From Armigeres subalbatus (lineage: Eukaryota; Arthropoda; Insecta; Diptera; Culicidae): 64,000 bases of DNA. The stretch's first letter is position 1. Each line of letters starts with the position of its first letter. Of this stretch, positions 33,642 to 44,604 are shown piece by piece. The translations under genes were made by a program, and so were the position numbers. The notes under the pieces are model-generated. The model was not told the DNA's origin and did not search any database. It saw only the letters and a program-made list of their open reading frames with translations. Location: positions 332,503,953-332,567,952 of the forward strand of contig NC_085140.1 of assembly GCF_024139115.2 (NCBI RefSeq). Reading direction: 5' to 3'.

Positions 33642-34744
33642 ATCAAGCAATCAACCAGTCAAGCAACCAATTAACCAAATTTCCAAGCAATCAATCAATC
33701 AACCAACAATGAAGCAACCAACCAATCAACCATTCTACCAACTAACAAATCAAGCAGCAACCAACCAACCCATCAACCAAATAACGAACCAATCAAGCAA
33801 CCTAGCAATCAACTTATTAACCAATCAACCAAGCAATCAACAAAACAACTAATCAACTAACCAGCCTACTAACCAACAAGCAACCAACCAATCAACCAGT
33901 CAACCAACCAACCAACAATGAAGTAACCAACCAACAATCAAGCAACCAATCAATCAACCATACTTCCATCTGACAAATCAAGCAGCAACCAACCAATCAA
34001 GTAAGCTACCAATCAACCAACCAATCAAGCAACCAACTAACTAATTAACCAATCAACTAAACAACTTACCAATTAACGAAACGACCAACCAATAAGGAAC
34101 CAATCAACTAAATAACCACAACCAATCAATCAAGTAAAGCAACCAATCAACCAAATAAGTAACCAACCACCAATCAATCAACTAATTCAGCAACCAACCA
34201 ATTAAGCAAGCTACCAATCAACCAACTAACTAATCAACCAATCAACCAACAAGCTAATCAACCAAATAAGCAACCAACCAATCAACCATTCAAGCAACCA
34301 ACTAAACAACTAATCAACTAACCAGCCGACCAACCATTCAATCAACCAGTAAAGCAAACAATCAACCAACTAATCCGGCAATCAGCCATTCAGGCAAGCT
34401 ACCAATCAACCAAGCAATCAAGCAACCCACCAACTAATCATCAACCAAGCAATCATTGAAGCAACCAACAAAACAACATATGAACTAACCAGCCGACCAA
34501 CCAATCAAGCAACTAATCAATCAACCAGTCAAGCAACCAATCAACCAAATAACCTGATTAGTTGGTAAGATTGAGAACCAATTAACAATCAAGCAACCAA
34601 CCAACCAATCAACCATTCTACCAACTAACAAATCAGCAGCAACCAATCAACCGATCAACCAAATAACCAACCAATCAATCAACCATCCAATCAAGCAATC
34701 TACCAATCAACCAATCAATTATCCAACCTACGAACTAATCAAGC

Positions 34745-34860
34745 AAGCAATAAAACAGTCGAGTCAAGTACGAGACACAGTTGTGGTCGAAATACGTATC
34801 TGCAAAGATGTCAAAATAATTGGTGGAATTAAATGGAGAGTCCTAAACTCGTCTTGAACG
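34745..34860. repeat. degenerate single arm of the foldback MITE
   Basis: GTCGAGTCAAGTACGAGACAC, GGTCGAAATACGTATCTG, GGTGGAATTAAATGG and AAACTCGTCTTGA follow the arm order of 33500-33620 with substitutions. It interrupts the CAAN array. Confidence 0.75.
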
Positions 34861-37789
34861 GTTGAACAAAACAGTATCAACTAACCAGCCGACCAACCAA
34901 TCAATCATATAACCTGATTGGTTGGTTGGATTGGCAACCAACCAACAATCAATTGGTTGATTAGTTGTTTTTTTTTGGTTTCTTGATTGGTTGATCAGTT
35001 GATTGATTGATTGATTGGTTGGTTATGCTTGATTAGTTAGTTGGTAGAACTGTTGATTAGTTGGTTCCTTGATAGTTGGCTGGTTGCTTAATTGGTTGGT
35101 TGATTGCTTCATTGTTTGTTGGTTGCTTGGTTGTTTATTTAGTTGATTGGTTGCTTAATTGGCTAATCCAGCAATCAGCCATTCAAGCAAGCTACCAATC
35201 AATCAAGCAACGAATCAACTAATCAACCAACCAAGCAACCATTGAAGCAACGAACAAAACAACATATCAATAACCAGCCGACCAGCCAATCAAGCAACCA
35301 AACAATCAACCAGTCAAGCAACCAATCAACCAAATTACCAACCAATCAATCAACCAACCAACAATGAAGCAACCATCCAATCAACCATTCTACCAACTAA
35401 CAAATCAAGCAGCAACCAACCAACCCATCAACCAAATAACTAACCAATCAAGCAACCTAGCAATCAACTTATTAACCAATCAACCAAGAAACCTACAAAA
35501 CAACTAATCAACTAACTAGCCGACCAACAATCAATCAACCAGTCAACCAACCAACCAACAATGAAGCAACCAACCAACTATAAACCATTCAACAGTTCTA
35601 CCAACTAACAAATCAAGCAGCAACCAAACAATCAATCAATCATTCTATCAACTAACAAATCAAGCAACCAACCAATAACCAGGCAACCAACCAACTAATC
35701 TACCAATCAAGCAATCAACAAAACAACTAATCAACCCATCAAGCAACCGACCAACAATCACCAATAATCTGACCAATAATCAGCCATTTAAGCAACCAAC
35801 AAAACAACTAATCAACCAAATAACCAACCAATCAAGCAACCAACCAACTATGAAGCAACCAACCATTCAACAGTACTACTAACTAACAAATCAAGCAGCA
35901 ACCAATCAATTAATCATTCTACCAACCAACAATCAACCAACCAACCAATCATGCAACCATTCAACTAAATAACCAATCAATCAACCAACAAACAATGAAG
36001 AAACCAAACAACCAACTATCAAGGAACTAACTAATCAACAATTCTACCTACTAACAAATCAAGCAACAACCAACCAATCAACTAATCAATCAATCAATCA
36101 ACTAATCAACCAATCAAGAAACCAACAAAACAACTAATCAAACAACCAGCCGACCAACCATTCAATCAAACGGTAAAGCAACCCATCAACCAAATAACCA
36201 ACCAACTAATCCAGCAATCAGCCATTCAAGTAAGCTACCAATCAATCAAGCAACGAATCAACTAATCAACCAACCAAGCAACCAACAAAACAACATGTCA
36301 ACTAACCAATCAAGCAAGCAATCAACCAACCAATCAATTATTCTACCATCTAACAAATCAAGCAGCAATCAATCAAATAACCAACCATTCAAGCAAACTA
36401 CCAATCAACCAAGCAATCAAGCAACGCACTATTCAAGCAAGCTACCAATCAACCAAGCAATCATTCAACCAACCAACTAATCAACCATTCAAGCAACCAA
36501 TAAAACAACATAAACTAACGAGCCGACCAACCAATCAATCAATCAGTCAAGCAACCAATCAACCAAATTACCAACCAATCAAGTAATCAATAAACAAAAA
36601 AGAAACCAACCAATCAACCATTCTTCCAACTAACAAATCAAGCAGCAACCAACTAACCAAATAACCAACGAATCAATTAACTAACTAATCAAACAACCAA
36701 CCATTCAAGCAAGCTACCAATCAACTTATTAACCAAGCAACCAACAAAACAATTAATCAACTAACCAGCCGACTAACCAATCAAGCAACCAACAATTAAT
36801 GCAAGCTACCAATCAACCAAGCAATCAAGCAACCAACCAGCGAATCAACCAATTAAGCAACCAACCATTCTACAAACTAACAAATCGAGCAGCAACCCAT
36901 AAACCAAATTACTAATCAATCAAATGACCATCCATTCAAGCATGCTACCAATCAACCAACCAACCAATAATCAAGCAACCAACCAACTAATCAATCAATC
37001 AAGCAACCAACCAATTAGCCATCCAAGCAACCAACAAAACAACTAATTAACTAACCAGCCGACCAACTAATCAAGTAACCAATCAACCAACCAGTCAAGC
37101 AACCTATCAATCAAATAACCAACCAATCAACCAAATAACAAATCAACTAATCAACTAACCAGCCGACCAACAATCAATCAACCAGTCAGGCAACCAACCA
37201 ACTATCAACCATTCAACAGTTCTACCAACTAACAAATCAAGCAGCAACCAACCAATCAATCAATCATTCTACCAACTAACAAATCAAGCAACCAACCAAC
37301 TAATCTACCAATCAAGCAATCAACAAAACAACTAATCAACCTATCAAGCAGCCGACCAACAATCAACCAACCAACTAACCAAGCAATCAACTAATCAACC
37401 AACCAATCAAGCAATCAATCAACTGAATAATTAACTAATCAACCATTCCAGCAAGCTACCAATCAACCAATCAAGCAACCAAACAATCAGCCATTCAAGC
37501 AACCAACAAAACAACTAATCAACTAACCAGCCGACCAACCAATCAATCAACCAGTCAAACAACCAATCAACCAAATAACCAACCAATCAAGCAACCAACC
37601 AACTGTGAAGCAACCAACCATTCAACAGTTCTACCAACTAACAAATCAAGCAGCAACCAACTAATTAATCATTCTACCAACCAACAATCAACCAACCAAC
37701 CAATCAAGCAACCAATCAACTAAATAACCAATCAAATAAACCAACAATGAAGCAATCAACAAACAATGAGCAAACAACCAACCAGCTAT

Positions 37790-38065
37790 TAAACTGATCC
37801 AAAATTATTTTCCAGATCGCTCACTGCAGGTAAACTATCAGAATTCTAAATATTTAGGACTTCTGCTAGATCAAAAATTAACTTTTAAAAATCACATTGA
37901 AGGCCTTCAAGCCAAATGTAACAAATATATTAAGATCCACTTATAAACAGAAAATCAAAACTTTGTCTTAAGAACAAACTTTTGATTTACAAACAAATTT
38001 TTAGACCAGCCATGTTGTATGCTGTGCCAATATGGACTAGTTGCTGCAATACCAGAAAGAAGGCA
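37790..38065 (+). pseudogene. Jockey LINE scrap (RT thumb)
   Basis: It reads NSKYLGLLLDQKLTFKNHIE, LQAKCNKYIK and, after a shift, LIYKQIFRPAMLYAVPIWTS, CCNTRK, then joins the SPOC fragment at about 38062. The same family occurs at 16240-16420 and 45126-45960. Confidence 0.85.
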
Positions 38066-38690
38066 CCTCCTCGGACCACCACGATTACCAGATGGTCTTC
38101 CTTCAGTGAGGTTGTAACATGTTCGTTTCAACAATTCTGTCGAAAAATCGCATGGCGGGAATGAGTAGAGCACACCGGTTGCTTCCGTTTCTTTATTGAA
38201 CAAGGAAATAACGCCGGCCGCTTCTTTCTGCTTCAGGTAGGACACGAGATTACGCAGTGGACGCGTCTGAACGCTGGCATCATCCGACGATGCCACCGAT
38301 GACGTCGATCCCGGCAGGCCGAGGAAGATTGCGTGCGACGATGACGTCGATATGCGCTTCTGCACATCTTCTTCTGGTAACGTTCTTGCATTCGATAACA
38401 TGCCATTCCTACAAGAAGACGAATCAGAATCAGCCGGACTGCGTCGCCTCGGTGAACGGGAGCGAGATCTATCGATTCCTGGTTCACGTGATCCAGAACG
38501 ACGACGTAAATCATATTCGCCATCGGCTCCTGATCGACGCCATTCATCATTGTCCCCGTGGTGCGGTGGGCCATCACGATGTAAACCGCCACGGAAACCA
38601 CCACGTCCGCGGAATCCTCCACGGCCGCAAAACGGTCTTCCACCCAAGGATGTTAACGATCATTCACTATCCACTCTTTGTGATGCATAA
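38062..38690 (-). pseudogene. spenito/RBM15-like fragment: RG/RS region fused to SPOC start
   Basis: A minus-strand frame open from about 38660 to 37955 has no ATG start. It reads CGRGGFRGRGGFRGG, an RS-rich stretch (DRSRSRSPRRRSPADSDSSS), HAIFLGLPGSTSS and then RPLRNLVSYLKQKEAAGVIS, with ATGVLYSFPPCDF. The last blocks are the hallmark of the C-terminal SPOC domain of spenito (nito)/RBM15, a nuclear RNA-binding cofactor. The three RRMs that should lie between the RG/RS region and SPOC are absent, and SPOC is cut off by a Jockey scrap after about 60 residues. I read it as a truncated duplicate rather than a working gene. Confidence 0.75.
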
Positions 38691-39002
38691 TTCGGCAATA
38701 AGCTGTGAATGATTAATTTGAATTGAATTAAGCCTTTTAAAAGATTATTTTCAGTTTAATTTAACGAAGCTTAAAAACAATATATTCAGCAGAAATGTTA
38801 GTTTTGCAAAACAAATAGGAAAAAATTTGACATTTAAAAATAGAAAAGAAAGAAATCTCGGGAATAGTAAATACCTATTAAATTTTCCAAATCTTCCACA
38901 TTTATTTATAAATATACACTGTATTGATAAAGTCACTTTGTGGTGATATTTATATCAGATTATATATACCGTAAAAAAGCATGCAGCAGTGATGAATCGA
39001 TT

Positions 39003-39540
39003 TTAGCACCTCCTCAGAACTGTCCCCGCATTCAACCGCCTTACACCATCAGGGAAATACTGCTTCCACTTTGTAGAGCTGCGACTACTATCAGACTGGC
39101 CTTTAATTCTCTTGGACGCTGATTTTCTTCCTCCTCGAGGGTAATCGTCCAATCGATTCGAATTGAAGTAGAGATTCCTGGCGAAATGTTTTTCGCTGGT
39201 TGCATTGTTCCGAACCTGAAATGGCAAACGAAAGAAGATAATTGTCAGTTTAGGGAAGAATTTATTGAAGAAAAATATTACCATTGTTCTTGCCTTTGTT
39301 CCAATTTGCACACTGCGTAGCCGAGCAGAAAAAAAAATGACTCCCAATGTTCGTGGACTGCTTCAGCGGATTGCCTTCTCCGGTTGCCGTCAAATCTCGC
39401 GTCAAACAGAAAGCCTCATTAACGTTAAACGTTATATTATTATTATCTTTTAGATTTTCTCCGTGATGCACGATGCAAAACCGAAACGACGTCGCAAGAT
39501 GAGGGAGAAAAACAAACAGACAAACTGTCAAAACGTCAAG
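39003..39540 (-). pseudogene. possible 5' exons of the spenito-like fragment
   Basis: Minus-strand frame 39347-39003 reads RNLYFNSNRLDDYPRGGRKS and ASKRIKGQSDSSRSSTKW, a basic Ser/Arg-rich sequence fitting the N-terminus of an SR-like RNA-binding protein. A pyrimidine-rich TTTGCCATTTCAG acceptor near 39215 and a possible GTAATA donor near 39283 suggest a retained intron, so a DNA-level duplication rather than a retrocopy. The link to the SPOC fragment downstream is inference. I see nothing recognisable in 38700-39000. Confidence 0.35.
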
Positions 39541-39559
39541 AGGGGTAAGTCAGCGCTCG

Positions 39560-39790
39560 TAAAATATTTATATGTATAATGTAATTCGTCACCCACGAGG
39601 GGTATTTTCTTCAAAATAAAGAAGAAGACATGGTGCCCGATTTTCTGATGGCTTTGTACCGGACATTTCGGTCTATGTATTCGTCAATGGGTAAAGTGTC
39701 AAGTAATGATACTGCGCTGCCAAACGGCTTAAACTCACCACCGGTAATCTTGCTCTAAGAGCAACTATGAAAAATAAAATCCCACCCGCG
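39560..39790 (-). repeat. inverse partner of the 27.3-29.96 kb flank
   Basis: In inverse this segment reads AGAGCAAGATTACCGGTG, AAGCCGTTTGGCAGCGCAG, TATCATTACTTGACACTT and GACGAATACATAGAC without interruption. The same text is split by insertions at 27325-27339, 28745-28793 and about 29869. It therefore shows the empty-site order for those insertions. Confidence 0.7.
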
Positions 39791-40069
39791 TAAAAAAAAT
39801 CGGGGATATATTTACTCTGAGGCAATGGGAAGCTATGTCAGAAACGGAGAGCGGAAGTTCTAAAAAAACAATGTGAAAGAAAGTTAATGACTCCAGAAAT
39901 CTATTGATCCACCAAGGTAGAACGAGAGCACTTTTAGTTGGTGTTGAATAGACAATCGGACAGAGAGGGCACAAACAGAATCAGGATTGATAATGCTGGA
40001 CAAGAAGTGGAGCCACCCACGCTTAACGAAAGAATTAATTGCATATTATTCAGCAACTCGGCTGTACGA

Positions 40070-40117
40070 AAATTATTTTTTTGTTAAATATCTTGGCTGT
40101 GCATATGCACAGCACAT
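40070..40117 (-). mobile_element. 3' end of a tRNA-headed SINE, cut by an LTR-like insert
   Basis: TTTTTTTGTTAAATATCTTGG and GTGCATATGCACAGCACAT are the inverse of 44786-44830 (tail of the sister copy). The head of this copy continues at 41811. Confidence 0.7.
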
Positions 40118-41810
40118 TGTAGTGGTCGCAGTGCCGCGGCTGTTCCTGGAGGATTTGGCAACGGATGGCTTACGCGCCACCTCCGAAGAGGACCACCTGT
40201 CGTGTTAGTTTGCCCGGCTATAGACTGGTTAATGAACCAGTCCGGAAATTGTTCAACACACCAGGAACACGCGTAACCGACCACCCACACTCAAATTGTC
40301 TAACCCACGATACGGACAACCAAACTCTTACAATCCTGACCAACGAAACCCAGCACACTCCCAAATCCTATCACGTGTCCACAGTATAAAGTTATCATCA
40401 CTGGTAACAATCTTCCCACCCCATCTTTCCCTCTCGCTTCGAAAGACGAACAATTCGGATCAACATACGCGGACAGACAATACTAACGCGGAACGTGAAA
40501 TACCCTCCAGACTCTCTCAATCACATCTGACTAACTAGGAACTACAATTTACAGAAACAAAAAACATAGTTTATTTCGGTAGGACATTTTTATAATTCGC
40601 TTCAAATCATATCTCTGGGCCGGCCTACTTAGTCCCCTTCACTTCCCTAGCTTGTGCGATCTTCTACTATTTTCTCTACTTCTAGCGCTTTTCGGTATCA
40701 CTTGTCTTGCATGCAACGACTTATTCTAATTGGCCATTTCAGCCACTGCGATGGACTCCGACTGGAGTTTACGACGGTTCGCCTATTTTCGCTGACTACA
40801 GCACACTCGGAACCGCGAACGGGTCCGGAAAAAGGTTTGGAAACACTTACGGTTCGGGCCGACACAATCGGCCGGGGTTTGACTGGGGGTCGCCGGTTGG
40901 AGTGCAGTTAGACGGTTGCTACTCCCTTCCGCCTTCGTCAAGGCGGGAAACCTTGAGTCCAGAGCGTGGCAAGGGTTGGCGATGGCGACGAGCAATGGTG
41001 ATGGCGTGCAGGCGGTGGCTTTGTCGTCTAGGCTGTTCAAAATAAAGACAGCGAAGGTCGTTGACCGCACAGATAGGTCATTGACACAATTAGACTACAC
41101 TAATGACACTCAATTCTTGGTCTGGTTACCTTCAACACACAAGACAGTCGCACAGCTCACAAAAACTCTACCGCACAATTGCAACTAGGCTAGCCTATAC
41201 GGGGAACACAGAAAAGATTAATTAGCCTGTCGAACACTTCACGTTTAAATTCACGAGCCAATTACACCACGTAACAAACTAAAGGATCGTGCCCTTCTTT
41301 CACCACGGTCGGGATCAGATTGAACGAGTCGATTGCAAATAATCCTCAGATTAACGTTCTTTGGCAGTGTAACCGGAAATAGAAGCGCGACGGATTTCGT
41401 TGACCCTGATTGTAGGAGGTAGATTGTAAAACATCTACCTCCCATTCGAAGCGGTTTGGTCTGTTACACATATTCCCGGCTGCAAGTCGAATCCTTTCCC
41501 ATCGATTGGATTTTATATAACGGTACCACGAATGGTGATCCGCTTCAAAGGCGCTTATGCGTTTCAGGCGTAGCAACTAACCTCTTCACGCAACGATCCA
41601 ATTAAATTGCACGCAAGTTTGCACGGTTCATTTTATGTATTTGGTATTCCATGTTGTGTTGCATCAAACTTTACGAATTTGAATTAAGTCTAGAATTATT
41701 ATTAACATTTAACAAAGAAGTATAAATTTACAGTTTTAGATATTTATATTTACAAATTTAGAAACCTAATTTACAAAGAATTTCAAAAACAAATATTTAC
41801 TTCCGTTACA
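40118..41810. mobile_element. 1.69-kb LTR-like insertion with 4-bp TSD
   Basis: It begins TGTAGTGGTCGC and ends CTTCCGTTACA, the TG...CA form of an LTR, and is flanked by ACAT on both sides (40114-40117 and 41811-41814). The sister SINE copy at 44605-44830 lacks it, so the empty site is known from this same window. There is no recognisable gag or pol frame. Open frames at 40654-41188 show no domain. It could be a solo LTR or a small non-autonomous LTR element. Confidence 0.65.
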
Positions 41811-41995
41811 ACATGCTTCGAAATTGACAAATTGATATGAAATTTGCGAAAAAGAATCCACGTGTCTTGGAGGGACTCGAACCCTCAAGCTCCTACTATC
41901 TAGATAGGCGTGATAATCCCTAGACAACAAGATCACTTAAAGGTCACGTTTGCGGAAAAGCCATCAGAATCCGAGTACCAACCTCGCTTGACTGT
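41811..41995 (-). mobile_element. head of tRNA-derived SINE, copy 1
   Basis: In inverse it matches 44605-44785: CTCGGATTCTGATGG, TTTTCCGCAAACGTGACCTT, a tRNA-like fold, and CGCAAATTTCA...AATTTGTCAATTTCG. Its 3' end lies across the LTR-like insertion at 40070-40117. Confidence 0.75.
41863..41934 (-). tRNA. tRNA-like head (SINE or pseudogene)
   Basis: GATCTTG...TAGGGATTATCACGCC, an anticodon arm CCTAT-CTAGATA-GTAGG, and a TPsiC arm GAGGGTTCGAGTCCCTC can be folded. Loop position 34-36 would be AGA, but U at 37 and the weak D arm argue against a working tRNA. Confidence 0.4.
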
Positions 41996-42173
41996 GGATA
42001 TAGGGTAAGACGGTATAATGCGCCCCACCTGGCCAAAACGCCCCCCTTTGATTTCTAGAAAACTATAACTAATTAAGGGTCAAATTCAGTTGGTACCTAT
42101 AAATATTTGTAAAGCTATCATCCTATGTGAATATGGGAATATTTTTGTATTACTTAATGAAAATATTTGCAAA

Positions 42174-43181
42174 TAGCATAGCATAGCATAGCATATGTGA
42201 TTGTACAAATCGTGAGTGGCTATACAATGCTCAATTCAAGCTCCATCCGGAATAAGGGCGAATGTCGCAAGAGAGGACTCTCCCCGTCGACCCCCCTCCC
42301 CTAAACATAAGTGACAAGAAGCAGATCTCTCTGTGGTTTATCACCTCAGAACGAAAGAAAACAATGCGAACTTGCATTCTGAGGTGATAAGCTGCAAAGA
42401 AATTCCCTGCCTGTCACCTCCATTCAAATGAGGGGAAGTCGACGAAGAGAACCCTCTCCCGCGACACCCGCCCCCCACCAGACAGAGCTTGAATTGAGCA
42501 ATCTACTGTATATTGTCGCAAATTGGTACTTGGGATTAGTACCTTTTCCTATACAGTAGCAGTTGTATACCTGGCCACGTCCTTACAATCAAGGAAGGAA
42601 GGGAAGGAATGTTAGTTCAACATCTACTAGTGAAGATGCAGGGAACCCATACTACCTTCATAGATGTCTCGGGAAGGAAAATTTGTGTTAGTGGGAAAGG
42701 TGAATAATAGGGAGCTCTATTCGACAATATAGAGCGTTTGTCAATAACAGTATATGCTGTAAAAATAATAAAATATATTCATTAATTTACTTACGAACCG
42801 TCCTAAGGGAAAAACAAAACAAAACACAAAATTTCGGCAAATCGCGCGATCGTTCTGCCGTTCGAAACAATAGCCAACACGCACTGAACTAATTAACTTT
42901 ATTACCGGCTGCGCAATGCAAAACACAAAATTTCGGCAATTGCGCGATCGTTCTGCCGTCCGAAACAAGAGCCAACACGCACTGAACTAATTAACTTTAT
43001 TACCGGTCGCACAATGCAAAACACAAAATTTCGGCAATTGCGCGATCGTTTTGCCGTCCGAAACAAGAGCCAACACGCACTGAACTAATTAACTTTATTA
43101 CCGGCCGCGCAATGCAAAACACAAAATTTCGGCAATCACGCGATCGTTCTGCCGTCCGAAACAAGAGCCAACACGCACTGC
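42174..43181 (-). mobile_element. LINE-like non-autonomous insertion with 23-bp TSD
   Basis: A 23-bp direct repeat (starting TACTTAATGAAAATATTTG) flanks it exactly at 42151-42173 and 43182-43204. On the minus strand it starts GCAGTGCGTGTTGGCTC, runs through 3.7 copies of a 98-bp monomer, then a non-coding body, and ends in (ATGCT)n at 42174-42194. Long TSDs and a simple-repeat 3' tail are typical of target-primed reverse transcription. No ORF was found, so it would need an autonomous partner. Confidence 0.8.
42820..43181 (-). repeat. 98-bp tandem monomers, about 3.7 copies
   Basis: CACAAAATTTCGGCAA recurs at 42825, 42924, 43022 and 43120, giving spacings of 99, 98 and 98 bp. Each unit holds GCGCGATCGTTCTGCCGTC, CCAACACGCACTGAAC and TTAATTAACTTTATTACC-like text. 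On the transcribed strand each unit has TTCAGTGCGTG, an insect-initiator-like sequence. Confidence 0.92.
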
Positions 43182-43906
43182 TACTTAATGAAAATATTTG
43201 CAAAATACAAAAAGTCACAGTTTTGATGTAACTTTTAATGTTTGTTTGCTGAACATTCTGGAGCGACTCTGGCACACTGTCCGCAAAACTTGCACTGGAA
43301 CACTCAGTTGGGCAACAAAATTACTTTTCTCAGTGGTTAATATGATATAAAATTGCTTTCATCTTCAAAAATTTAACGATTTTCAAGAACATGTTTCACT
43401 GGCCAAAACGCCCCAGTGTAGGCAGGACGATATGCCCTTACCAACTGGACACAAGCGCAGCGAGCCTGCAGCAGTTGCTTCCAAATTGTATGGAAAATAT
43501 TGAAATGTAATTCATACCTGCTTGAATGGACCTATGTTGGTTTTTTAATGTCAAGCGCAAAAGGATTTGTAGCCTTTTTATTTTGGGATTGATAAAATAC
43601 TAATGAAGGGCTATTAAATGACTTTGGATGAGGTGGGGCGTATTGCCCAGGCACTTTTTAAAATTCATTTTTTCACGACTTTTCAAAAAAGCTTTATTAC
43701 GTGTTATCTGTAATATTTTTATATGACTACTCACGAGCAATGCATTTGCGACTTCATGGACTACCAAATAACACAAAGTTTGCATAAATTGCGTTGAAAA
43801 GTAAAAAGTTATCAAGGAGTTGCCTTAGGTCGGGCATATTATACCGCCTTACCCTACAACAGTAAAGCACATGTGGAGATAGGACAAATCAAGCATCCGA
43901 AAGATA

Positions 43907-44580
43907 CCGTGCGGGACCGAAATCCGTACAGCACCGAAAGACCGAAATCCGTCCACCTCATGAGATATCAATAAATTAAAGGAGGTTAGTGGTAATTAAT
44001 GTAGGAATAATTAATCTTATTTTGTTCAGATACTTGACAGTAAGCTTTTAGGGCATAGAATTGGAAAGAAGGCTTTGAAATTAAAACCACAAAAATCAAA
44101 AACAAATCTCCACCCACCAAACGCGGAGTTTGTGCCGCCATTTTGTTTTCGGGTAGAGCATAATTGCACCAAAAGTAACTGTGTTTTAATTGCTAATTGC
44201 AAATCATTACATAAGATAAGCGGAATACAAATCGAAGAGATCGCTTCTTAAGGTGCATATCGAACTATTTACAGTGGTAGTTCAGTCAATCAGACTGTTT
44301 CAATTTAAATATTTAGTTAAGAAATAGCTGTACGGATTTTGATCCTTTGATTCGAAATCCGTCCACGGTGGACGGATTTCGAGTCAGGAGTAGATGATTT
44401 AATTCATTATTTTATCATGTTTTTCTTAGTTTTTAATGAGTAAATGTGAAACACTTCAAAAGTAGAAGCCTTCATGCGCCTGTGTCAATGACAAACGTTT
44501 TATTTACATTCGATTCCAATTTTCTAATGACTTTTTCATATACTAAGGTGCTTAAGTGTACGGATTTCGATGCCCCACGG
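43907..44580. mobile_element. TA-flanked MITE, CCGTGCGGGACCGAAATCC ends
   Basis: The left end CCGTGCGGGACCGAAATCCG and right end CGGATTTCGATGCCCCACGG are inverse and TA-flanked (43905-43906 and 44581-44582). The motif GAAATCCGTCCAC and its inverse recur inside (near 43945, 44352 and 44367). It starts only 52 bp after the end of the previous TA-flanked MITE. Confidence 0.8.
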
Positions 44581-44604
44581 TATTCAATTTGCAAAAAAGA
44601 GCTA

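Larger units (their letters stand above)
32095..37790. repeat. (CAAN)n / (TTGN)n low-complexity array with strand switches
   Basis: From about 32095 to 33370 the plus strand is TTGGTTGATTGGTTGCTTGA-like. From about 33642 to 37790 it is the complement, CAACCAATCAAGCAACC-like, in a tetranucleotide register. The switch happens at the foldback element 33379-33641. A short block at about 34945-35165 flips back to the TTGG strand. The Asn/Gln/Ser-rich open frames (for example 36295-36480) are by-products of the repeat. Total length is about 5.7 kb. Confidence 0.95.
42003..43854. mobile_element. TA-flanked MITE, GGGTAAGACGG ends
   Basis: GGGTAAGACGGTATAATGCG at the left and the inverse CATATTATACCGCCTTACCC at the right are flanked by TA dinucleotides (42001-42002 and 43855-43856), as in Tc1/mariner-type elements. 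The GGCCAAAACGCCCC and GGGGCGTATTGCCC motifs recur inside (42034, 43401, 43634). A LINE-like insertion occupies 42174-43181. No transposase frame remains. Confidence 0.85.

Noticed and set aside
36295..36480. Asn/Gln/Ser-rich 61-codon protein
   Set aside because: It is a by-product of the CAAN repeat, with no unique sequence.
40654..41188. Protein-coding exons in the 40.6-41.2 kb segment
   Set aside because: Overlapping frames on both strands lack domains and lie inside an LTR-like insertion.
41863..41934. Functional tRNA gene
   Set aside because: Weak D arm, U at position 37, and shared flanks with a second copy in a repeat indicate a SINE head or pseudogene.
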